DNA from: Puniceicoccales bacterium
GTDB lineage: Bacteria; Verrucomicrobiota; Verrucomicrobiia; Opitutales; UBA953
Length of the DNA: 5,332 bases
Assembly (NCBI GenBank): GCA_031289285.1
Contig: JAITPT010000289.1
Location: 1-5,332 of the forward strand
Direction: 5' to 3'
In this document: piece after piece, positions 1 through 4,857 of the stretch
Position numbering within the stretch: the first letter of the stretch is position 1
How the letters are laid out: each line of letters starts with the position of its first letter
Notes under the pieces: model-generated
Databases searched by the model: none
Told to the model about the DNA's origin: nothing
Seen by the model: only the letters and a program-made list of their open reading frames with translations
Made by a program: the position numbers and the translations under genes

Positions 1-236
1 TGTTCCAGTAGCTGAACGGAAAGTCACGGCTTCTCAAACGCCGCGACAGCGTATCGAAAACCATAGGAGTGTCGCGAGACCGAGTAAATTGAGGACAATT
101 TTTCTTAAGAGATGCAAGCGTTATTTTAGACTGTCTATTTATTCTGGTGTTTTCGCTTTTCGGGCGTAATGGACAAAATGGTTGACGTTTTTATTCTAAC
201 TTGCGTTATTTCAATGAATTGTGGAATATTAGGGTT
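1..236. other. Upstream region without a recognisable gene
   Basis: No complete gene is visible here. The + strand frame beginning at base 2 is open from the window edge to a TAA at 167-169 (55 codons). Its conceptual product is basic (for example LRTIFLKRCKRYFRL), and I do not recognise it. It could be the 3' end of a gene starting outside the window, or chance. Base composition becomes AT-rich from about 95 onward, unlike the GC-rich genes further right, which fits intergenic or mobile-element-derived DNA. Confidence 0.4.
182..211 (+). promoter_or_regulatory. Possible sigma-70-like promoter before the transposase remnant
   Basis: TTGACG at 182-187 and TTATTT at 206-211 are 18 bases apart. 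They lie about 25 bases before the ATG at 237 that begins the transposase remnant. The -35 box matches the consensus in 5 of 6 positions; the -10 box is weak. The region is AT-rich, so a chance match is quite possible. If real, it would have driven the now-broken transposase gene. Confidence 0.22.
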
Positions 237-310
237 ATGGTTAAAAAAACTGCCCTTTTGTGTGGCCAAAAAACTACGAAAAAACGGTTCCCCGTGATGG
301 GATTCAGCGG

Positions 311-316
311 TATCAT
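311..316. repeat. Left target-site duplication of copy 1 (TATCAT)
   Basis: TATCAT directly abuts the left end of copy 1, and the same hexamer follows its right end at 478-483. If the element is drawn one base shorter, the duplication is the 7-mer GTATCAT (310-316 and 477-483). In the pre-insertion sequence the hexamer is in frame and encodes the Tyr-His of the zinc-ribbon segment. Confidence 0.75.
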
Positions 317-477
317 CCCAAAAACGGCAGTTAATGTGGGTAGTTTTGCACAATCTTTTGGCCGTCTGCGGCTTGCGCTTTCCGCTCCACGCACCACAAG
401 GTGCGCGTCGGGAAAGCGCAAACCACAGCCGCCTCAAAATCTTGCGCAAACCCATCCCGCTGAACTGCCGTTCTTAG
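317..477. mobile_element. Fold-back MITE-like element, copy 1
   Basis: This is a 161-bp element with terminal inverted repeats: left end CCCAAAAACGGCAGTT, right end AACTGCCGTTCTTAG. It is flanked by a perfect TATCAT direct repeat (311-316 and 478-483), as expected of a target-site duplication. The whole unit is a long imperfect palindrome centred on ACAA (396-399). The stem includes CGCACC/GGTGCG (390-395 with 400-405) and TTGCGCTTTCC/GGAAAGCGCAA (373-383 with 411-421), with further partial complementarity out to the ends. It encodes no plausible protein; the short frames crossing it are translations of the hairpin. It interrupts a transposase gene. I infer a non-autonomous transposon mobilised in trans. 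It could alternatively be a REP/BIME-like unit, but the complete ends and target duplication favour a MITE. Confidence 0.82.
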
Positions 478-483
478 TATCAT
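478..483. repeat. Right target-site duplication of copy 1 (TATCAT)
   Basis: This is a perfect copy of the hexamer at 311-316, immediately right of the TTCTTAG end of the element. The reading frame of the transposase remnant resumes here as Tyr-His-Cys-Arg-Gly-Cys. Confidence 0.75.
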
Positions 484-780
484 TGCCGAGGATGCGGGCG
501 TTCCTGCGACGCGAAAGTGCGCATCGAAGGCGGGCAATTTCTGGAGGAATACCCGTCGGGGAAGCAAACTTATCGTCAATTAGCCCTTGCGCATCATTGC
601 TCGAGCAAGACGATTCAGAGGCGTCTGGACAAGCAGGGACAACCTTCCTCGTGTCCTTATCAGATGCCCTTCAGTTCCAATCCCGCGAGGGCACAGACAA
701 ATCGGAGAAGGAACTTGGGGTCTCAGACGTTCGTGTTAGTCGCTAAAAATGCCCAAAATCTCGGTTTTTCAATCCGTTAA

Positions 781-825
781 AAAACAACATATTACATATC
801 TTTTCCTTGCAAGGGGTGTTGTTTT
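781..825. repeat. AT-rich inverted repeat between remnant and copy 2
   Basis: AAAACAACA (781-789) is perfectly complementary to TGTTGTTTT (817-825). The 27-base loop contains the palindrome CCTTGCAAGG (805-814). It lies directly after the stop of the transposase remnant and directly before copy 2. On the + strand the right arm ends in a T-run, so it could be a weak terminator for the old transposase gene. It could also be a terminal structure of the decayed insertion sequence or simply an AT-rich palindrome. I cannot choose between these. Confidence 0.38.
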
Positions 826-827
826 AA

Positions 828-988
828 CCCAAAAACGGCAGTTAATGTGGGTAGTTTTGCACAATCTTTTGGCCGTCTGCGGCTTGCGCTTTCCGCTCCA
901 CACACCACAAGGTGCGCGTCGGGAAAGCGCAAACCGCATCCGCCTCAAAATCTTACGCAAACCCTTCCCGCTGAACTGCCGTTTTTAG
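828..988. mobile_element. Fold-back MITE-like element, copy 2
   Basis: This is a second 161-bp copy in the same orientation as copy 1, with only six visible base differences, all in the right half. Its ends are CCCAAAAACGGCAGTT and AACTGCCGTTTTTAG. The flanks TTTTAA (822-827) and GTTTAA (989-994) match in 5 of 6 positions. If the element is drawn to 989, the duplication is a perfect TTTAA. The palindrome is centred on ACAA (907-910). It lies about 106 bp before the prmA start, so it occupies the prmA upstream region and could affect its transcription through its hairpin or outward promoter activity. No protein is encoded. Confidence 0.8.
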
Positions 989-1094
989 GTTTAACCCAAA
1001 ATTCGCTTTTGAGGCTGGCTGCAGATTGCGCAATTTGTGCGTTGCCAAATGCTGCGAAACGCCCAGCGTAGCAGCCACAAAAACTCCCGTTCCC

Positions 1095-1985
1095 ATGATT
1101 GAACTCCGTTGCATAGTCCACGCAGACATGACACAGCCGCTCGAAGACCACTTCTGCGAACTCACACGTTCGCCTTGGATGCTCTTCAACGAAAAACCTT
1201 CCGCGCCACACACATTGTCCGGCTTCTTTGACAGCGTAAGCGAGGCAGCCGACGCTTGGGCCGACCTGCGTAAGGTTTTCAAAAAACTACCGGAGACCCC
1301 CGAATACGCGACCCTCGCTGACCGCGACTGGAAAGAAGCCTACAAGGCGAACCTCCACCCTTGGCAACACGGGCGACTCCACTGGGTGCCCGAATGGCGG
1401 CGCGATTCCTACGCCGCGCCCGACGGCGACGCCGTAGTGTATTTCGACGCCGGTCTGGCCTTCGGCACTGGCGACCACCCGACAACACGCCTCTGCGCGA
1501 TGCGCCTCATTGACTTTTTGGCGGGCAAAAACGCCCCTGCCATCCGCGTCACCGACGCAGGTTGCGGCTCGGGCATTCTCGCTCTTTCGGCGGCTAAACT
1601 CGGCTGCGGGCGCGTCTTCGGTTTTGACCGCGACCCAGAGGCCGTGCGCGTAAGCCTCGAAAACCGCACCGCCAACGCCTTGCCCGAAACCGCTGCAGCC
1701 TTCGTTCTCGCCGGACTCGAAAACGGCCTGCGCGACGCGGGGAGCGCGGACATCGTGCTCGCCAACATCATCAGCGATGTGCTGTGCATTTATGCGGACA
1801 ACTTGCTGGCGGCGGTCTCACACGGGGGCGTCCTTGCGCTGAGTGGCATTCTCGCCAGCGAGCAGGACACCGTGCGCCAATTATTTGTCAGCCGTGCCCA
1901 AGCCGCATGGTCTGCCGCACCTGCCGCCGTCGAATGCCGCATCATGGGCGACTGGTGCGACGTGGCACTTTTTCGCGCAAACTAA
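1095..1985 (+). CDS. prmA: Ribosomal protein L11 methyltransferase PrmA
   Basis: PrmA is a cytoplasmic SAM-dependent enzyme that trimethylates ribosomal protein L11. The product is 296 residues, close to the usual 290-300. Residues 1-70 form the divergent substrate-recognition domain. The linker DRDWKEAYKANLHPW (77-90) corresponds to the conserved segment before the methyltransferase fold. FGTGDHPTTRLC (123-134) is the family signature. VTDAGCGSGILALSAAKLG (152-170) is SAM-binding motif I, and GFDRDPEAV (176-184) carries the acidic ribose-binding residue. LANIISDVL (222-230) matches the catalytic-site NxxxxxL segment, and LSGILASEQ (249-257) and DWCDVALFRA close the protein. I chose ATG 1095 because translation from there fits the family N-terminus. 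The frame extends upstream to a TTG at 1026, and ATG 1128 is an alternative. No clear Shine-Dalgarno is seen. The gene stands alone, convergent with purE. The upstream DNA carries a mobile element. Confidence 0.93.
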   Translation: MIELRCIVHADMTQPLEDHFCELTRSPWMLFNEKPSAPHTLSGFFDSVSEAADAWADLRKVFKKLPETPEYATLADRDWKEAYKANLHPWQHGRLHWVPEWRRDSYAAPDGDAVVYFDAGLAFGTGDHPTTRLCAMRLIDFLAGKNAPAIRVTDAGCGSGILALSAAKLGCGRVFGFDRDPEAVRVSLENRTANALPETAAAFVLAGLENGLRDAGSADIVLANIISDVLCIYADNLLAAVSHGGVLALSGILASEQDTVRQLFVSRAQAAWSAAPAAVECRIMGDWCDVALFRAN

Positions 1986-2013
1986 ACCGCACCCTGTTCC
2001 TGTTTTGCGATCT

Positions 2014-2030
2014 GCGTTGGTTCACAACGC
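2014..2030. terminator. Small hairpin in the prmA-purE convergent gap
   Basis: GCGTTG (2014-2019) pairs with CAACGC (2025-2030) around a 5-base loop, in the 66-bp gap between the convergent prmA and purE stop codons. A second, weaker stem ACCCG/CGGGT follows at about 2036-2052. Location favours a shared terminator, but neither hairpin is followed by a clear T-run on either strand, so the call is weak. Confidence 0.3.
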
Positions 2031-2051
2031 CAACTACCCGCCGTTTTCGGG

Positions 2052-2624
2052 TTAACGCAAAGGAGGGATGTCAAGGACTTTTTCTGTTTGGGCGGCGCGG
2101 AAGGCGGAGAGGGCGTTGTGCGTGGCGACATCGCTGAGGGCGAGTATCGAGGCGGCGAAGAGGGCGGCGTTGACGGCTCCGGCTTTTCCTATGGCAAAGG
2201 TGGCGACAGGAACACCGCTGGGCATTTGCACAGTCGAGAGCAGCGAGTCTAAGCCTTTTAGCTGCGGCGATTCCATCGGCACACCGAGGACAGGGAGGCG
2301 CGTCAAGCCCGCAAATACCCCCGCAAGGTGCGCCGCCATGCCCGCGCCAGCGATGAGCACCTTCAACCCGCGAAGCTCGGCATTTTCCGCATATTCAAAG
2401 GCGGCGTGAGGCGTGCGGTGAGCACTGATGACTCGCGCCTCGTGAGGGATGCCCAGCGTGGCAAGCGTTTTCGCCGCGTGCTCCATGACCGCCCAGTCCG
2501 ATTGACTGCCAATGACAATGCCGACAAGCGGCCCCAAACCTAAAACATCGCCAGCGGCAATGGCGGCAGCAGTGGCAGCGGCTTCGGCGGCGTCGGCGGC
2601 AGGATTTTCGTTTTGCGAATTCAT
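2052..2624 (-). CDS. purE: N5-carboxyaminoimidazole ribonucleotide mutase PurE
   Basis: PurE (class I) converts N5-CAIR to CAIR in de novo purine synthesis, using the product of PurK; it is a cytoplasmic homo-octamer in known cases. The product is 190 residues. GSQSDWAVM (39-47) is the nucleotide-binding GSxSDxxxM motif. SAHRTP (67-72) carries the catalytic His. AGAGMAAHLAG (92-102), PVLGVPMES (111-119) and GLDSLLSTVQMPSGVPVAT (124-142) followed by AIGKAGAVNAAL are the rest of the family signature. ATG at 2624 gives an N-terminal extension of about 34 residues, rich in Ala (AADAAEAAATAAAIAA), before the core begins at LVGIVIGS. Typical bacterial PurE is about 160-170 residues. The frame is open further upstream, but that part is Arg-rich and reads over the end of the neighbouring gene. 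It lies 68 bp behind the NMO-like gene on the same strand, so co-transcription is possible. No obvious Shine-Dalgarno. Confidence 0.93.
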   Translation of the reverse strand: MNSQNENPAADAAEAAATAAAIAAGDVLGLGPLVGIVIGSQSDWAVMEHAAKTLATLGIPHEARVISAHRTPHAAFEYAENAELRGLKVLIAGAGMAAHLAGVFAGLTRLPVLGVPMESPQLKGLDSLLSTVQMPSGVPVATFAIGKAGAVNAALFAASILALSDVATHNALSAFRAAQTEKVLDIPPLR

Positions 2625-2692
2625 AAAGTTGCGGAGTCTCGTGCGAGGAGTGGAAAAAAAATGTGGAACGTCGGCGGCAGCGACGCGGCGCG

Positions 2693-4543
2693 TCAGCAGG
2701 CAGAACCGGAGGCGGAGGGCGGACGCAGGGCGTCGGTGACGTTGGCGACGGCGTCGCTGACGGAGTCGGAGACATTTGCGGCGACCTTGCAAAAGTTTTC
2801 CCTCGCGTTTGCGGCGACCTCGGAGGCGTCGTTCGCCATGCGCGTAACGGTCTCGCGGGCTTTCGCCACGCTGCCCGCCATGTTTTCCCGCGCTTTCGCA
2901 GAGGCGGCAGAAGCGGCGACTCCGACACAGGCCGCCATTTTGCCGATGTTGCCAACCGTCTTCGAGGTGACCTCGGTGATGTCGGCGACAAAAGTGGAAA
3001 CCGCTTCGGAGGCGGCGGCGACAGCGGCGTTGAGCGCGGCTTCGACGGGGCAGGCGGCTTCGACGGGCATGAGCACCGCGCTCAACACATCGGCGGCACT
3101 GTAAGTGTCGGCACCGTTTTTGAGATATTTCACGAGGTCGCCCAGCGTGTCGCCGACGGTAGAGACGGCGGCTTCGACGGTGAATTCTTTGCTGCCGAGC
3201 GTGTCGCCGAGCACGGCGACATCGCCAGCAGCGACATCAGCGGCGGCGCGTTTGCGCACCTGAGGGAAACCGCAGGCGGCCATGAGGCTATTGCAGAGGC
3301 AGACGCGCTTGGTGGTGTCGGCGGCGTCGCCACCTTTGCGGACGTAGTTTTCCTCCGGCTCGCTGGCGCAACGGAAGCCGATGCCGCCGTCTTCGCGGCG
3401 GTAAGCGGAGCGCAGGTAGCCCATGTCGCACACGCGCTGGCGGGCGGCATAGACATCCGGCTCGGAGACGGTGCCCGGGACGCGGGCGACTTTGAACGGG
3501 AAACCTGTTGGCGAGGCAAACGGGTCGGTGAAGACGCGGGCGACGTGAGATTTTGCGAGGGCGATGAGCTTACGTTTCAGCGCGGTCGCCATGCCGGATT
3601 CCTCGCAGCAGGCGAAGGCGGTGCCGATTTGGACACCCGTCGCGCCGACAGCTTTGGCGTCGGCGAGGCTGCTGCTGCCAGCGTATCCGCCGCCAATCCA
3701 GAAGGGCAGACCGATGGCGGCCATTTTTGTGAAGTCGGGTGCGTCCTTCGGGCCATAGACAGGCTCGCCCGTCTCGCCGAGGCTTTCCCGCCACTTGCCG
3801 CGAGGCGGCGCATTGTGCCCGCCAGCGATTGCCATCTCGACGACGAAGCCATCAACCCTGCCACTGGCTTTGCTGACAAAATGTTTTGCGAGGACATCCG
3901 ACGTGATGATGGCAAGAAATTTCGGGCGTTTCAATTTTGGCGCGGGGTGGCCGAGAAAGGCGGAGGGGTCGAAAGTGATTTCGCCTTCGCCGCCGCCTTC
4001 CACGGGAAACTTGAGCGTGGCAGGCAGCCCCTCTGCAAACCTGTCGAGGATGCCCGGGACGTGCAGCGGGATGCCCGCGCCCATGAGCACGTAGTCAACT
4101 CCGGCGAGCATGGAGCCGTAGAGCGAGGCAAGCTGCGGGATGCGGATTTTGTCGAGGAGGTTGATGCCGACGGCGGCACCGTGCTTGCCGTTGCGGGCAA
4201 GCTCGATTTCGCCGAAGCAGGAGAGCACGGTAAGCTCTTCGAGCGAGCGATTGGGTTGGTCGTTGAAAATCGGAATCGGGCGGTAGGGAGTCGTGGCGGA
4301 GCGCCCAGCGGCGGAATACCAGCGGGCGAGGACGCGCTGCGCGATTTCGCTCTGCGGAAATTTGGCGTAGGCGGAGCGGAGGTGTCCGCCTGCGTCGCCG
4401 TCTTGGAGAATGCGGGCGTGGACGGAGTCAATGGCAGTGCCGGAGATGACGCCGAGCTGCCCCTTGCCCGAGACAGAGCGGGCAAGACGCCAATTTGAGA
4501 CGGCAATACCCATGCCGCCTTGAATGATTTCTGGAAGTTTCAT
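2693..4543 (-). CDS. Nitronate monooxygenase-like flavoprotein with long Ala-rich C-terminal tail
   Basis: This 616-residue protein is an FMN-dependent TIM-barrel oxidoreductase of the nitronate monooxygenase / 2-nitropropane dioxygenase family (also related to PfaD-type enzymes). The true substrate is unknown. IIQGGMGIAVS (6-16) is the FMN-binding N-terminal motif. MGAGIPLHVPG (154-164) and MAIAGGHNAPPRG (237-249, with the likely active-site His243) follow. FWIGGGYAG (281-289) and GVQIGTAFACCEESGM (303-318) are the phosphate-binding segments. SPTGFPFKV (344-352), a Cys-containing CLCN (415-418) and YSAADVL (481-487) mark the long subfamily, whose C-terminus normally ends near there. Residues about 491-616 form an extra Ala-rich, apparently helical tail. 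The start is ATG 4543, with no clear Shine-Dalgarno. It is probably followed in the same transcript by purE and is divergent from xylA. No signal peptide or membrane segment is evident. Confidence 0.85.
   Translation of the reverse strand: MKLPEIIQGGMGIAVSNWRLARSVSGKGQLGVISGTAIDSVHARILQDGDAGGHLRSAYAKFPQSEIAQRVLARWYSAAGRSATTPYRPIPIFNDQPNRSLEELTVLSCFGEIELARNGKHGAAVGINLLDKIRIPQLASLYGSMLAGVDYVLMGAGIPLHVPGILDRFAEGLPATLKFPVEGGGEGEITFDPSAFLGHPAPKLKRPKFLAIITSDVLAKHFVSKASGRVDGFVVEMAIAGGHNAPPRGKWRESLGETGEPVYGPKDAPDFTKMAAIGLPFWIGGGYAGSSSLADAKAVGATGVQIGTAFACCEESGMATALKRKLIALAKSHVARVFTDPFASPTGFPFKVARVPGTVSEPDVYAARQRVCDMGYLRSAYRREDGGIGFRCASEPEENYVRKGGDAADTTKRVCLCNSLMAACGFPQVRKRAAADVAAGDVAVLGDTLGSKEFTVEAAVSTVGDTLGDLVKYLKNGADTYSAADVLSAVLMPVEAACPVEAALNAAVAAASEAVSTFVADITEVTSKTVGNIGKMAACVGVAASAASAKARENMAGSVAKARETVTRMANDASEVAANARENFCKVAANVSDSVSDAVANVTDALRPPSASGSAC
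2696..3073 (-). other. Ala-rich helical tail of the NMO-like protein with 11-residue units
   Basis: Residues about 491-616 follow the usual end of the family (YSAADVL) and are dominated by Ala, Val, Ser, Asn, Lys and Glu without proline until the end. Residues 549-603 divide cleanly into five 11-residue units: AKARENMAGSV, AKARETVTRMA, NDASEVAANAR, ENFCKVAANVS and DSVSDAVANVT. An 11-residue repeat in an amphipathic helix is seen in LEA group 3 and apolipoprotein-like proteins, so a surface- or partner-binding helix is one possibility. The tail ends PSASGSAC. It is in frame with the enzyme, with no stop between, so it is part of the same product rather than a separate gene. Confidence 0.6.
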
Positions 4544-4607
4544 TGTCAGTCTGGTGAGTGGTGTGATGTCGGTTCGCCTGTGTGTCCGGCTTTGCGGAGA
4601 AGGGGAA

Positions 4608-4682
4608 CTTGCGCCTGTGAAAAATGCTTGCGCAAAGCGCGGGATAAGGTGCGTCTCTGCCTCTCAGGCGCAAGCGTTTTTT
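4608..4682 (+). terminator. Attenuator- or terminator-like inverted-repeat cluster upstream of xylA
   Basis: Two left arms can pair with one right arm. CTTGCGCCTG (4608-4617) is perfectly complementary to CAGGCGCAAG (4665-4674). GCTTGCGC (4626-4633) is perfectly complementary to GCGCAAGC (4668-4675), extendable through a G-T and A-T pairs. Six T follow at 4677-4682, so the second pairing resembles an intrinsic terminator with a 34-base loop. A small hairpin GCGC-AAA-GCGC (4630-4640) is a further alternative. The two long pairings exclude each other, as in attenuators. On the opposite strand the stem is also followed by a T-run (complement of 4620-4624), so a bidirectional terminator is equally possible. 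Confidence 0.42.
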
Positions 4683-4810
4683 GGAGGGACTTTTTGTTAC
4701 TTGGGAACCCACTTTTCCTTTGCCTTTTCCGCCGCCCCCCGTTTCCCTCGCTGCCAAGAACGTCCCGCGCGACGGTGCCCAGTGCGCGATGCGTCGTGGC
4801 GTTCGCACTC

Positions 4811-4857
4811 TCACTCCAACACAAACAACACTCACCTCAACAACACACACAAACACT
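4811..4857 (+). promoter_or_regulatory. AC-rich leader without Shine-Dalgarno before xylA
   Basis: The 47 bases before the xylA ATG consist almost only of C and A with few T and no G, including ACACACACAAACAC next to the start. There is no purine-rich ribosome-binding site. An unstructured C/A leader would suit initiation independent of Shine-Dalgarno pairing, for example through ribosomal protein S1. That role is inference. Confidence 0.5.

Larger units (their letters stand above)
237..780 (+). pseudogene. Broken zinc-ribbon/HTH transposase, split by a fold-back element
   Basis: This is a remnant of an insertion-sequence transposase N-terminal region. The 3' piece (frame of 478-780) reads YHCRGCGRSCDAKV, then GQFLEEYPSGKQTYRQLA and CSSKTIQRRLD. 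That is a zinc-ribbon knuckle followed by a helix-turn-helix of the kind found at the start of Zn-binding transposases (InsA-like or IS256-variant types; exact family not settled). The 5' piece has ATG at 237, then NCPF at 248-259 and PRDGIQRYH at 290-316 in the same frame as the 3' piece. Deleting the element at 317-477 with one TATCAT copy joins IQRYH directly to CRGCG, restoring a CxxC-type ribbon. The start needs at least one shift in the A-run at 243-249, and a second CxxC cysteine (TGT at 261) lies in another frame. The catalytic DDE domain is not recognisable: after about residue DKQ (near 636) the frame loses family character and stops at 778-780. Nonfunctional. Confidence 0.68.
4544..4857. 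promoter_or_regulatory. Divergent intergenic region between the NMO-like gene and xylA
   Basis: This 314-bp region must contain the start signals for both divergent genes. I see no convincing -35/-10 pair on either strand. It contains the inverted-repeat cluster at 4608-4682, a C-rich stretch (about 4729-4755), and an AC-rich leader before xylA. No coding sequence is supported; the short frames crossing it have no family features. Confidence 0.5.

Noticed and set aside
201..746. A 181-codon + strand frame across copy 1 and the transposase remnant.
   Set aside because: It runs through the fold-back element and is in the wrong frame for the zinc-ribbon/HTH motifs. Its start codon and composition give no support.
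769..960. Similar small proteins on the - strand from both element copies (sharing KILRR, FALSRRAPCG and KRKPQTAKRLCKTTHINCRFW).
   Set aside because: The similarity reflects the duplicated palindromic DNA. The frames lack start signals and domain features, and the element behaves as non-coding.
317..988. CRISPR array with two repeats.
   Set aside because: The repeats are 161 bp with transposon-like ends and a 350-bp spacing; neither length nor spacing fits a CRISPR array.
1026..1094. TTG start at 1026 giving a 319-residue PrmA.
   Set aside because: The 23 extra residues (MRNLCVAKCCETPSVAATK and on) do not resemble PrmA N-termini, and ATG 1095 fits the family length.
2031..2058. Resemblance of CCGTTTTCGGGTTAAC, between prmA and purE, to the right end of the fold-back element.
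   Set aside because: The match is short and gapped, there is no left end nearby, and part of it is the purE coding end. Chance is likely.
2625..2792. Longer PurE start at 2792 adding 56 residues.
   Set aside because: The added part is Arg-rich, overlaps the coding end of the NMO-like gene in another frame, and is not part of any PurE core.
2663..4498. A 611-codon open frame on the + strand opposite the NMO-like gene.
   Set aside because: It lies almost exactly antisense to a protein with clear family motifs, is rich in Gly, Asp, Arg and His as mirror frames of GC-rich genes are, and shows no recognisable domain.
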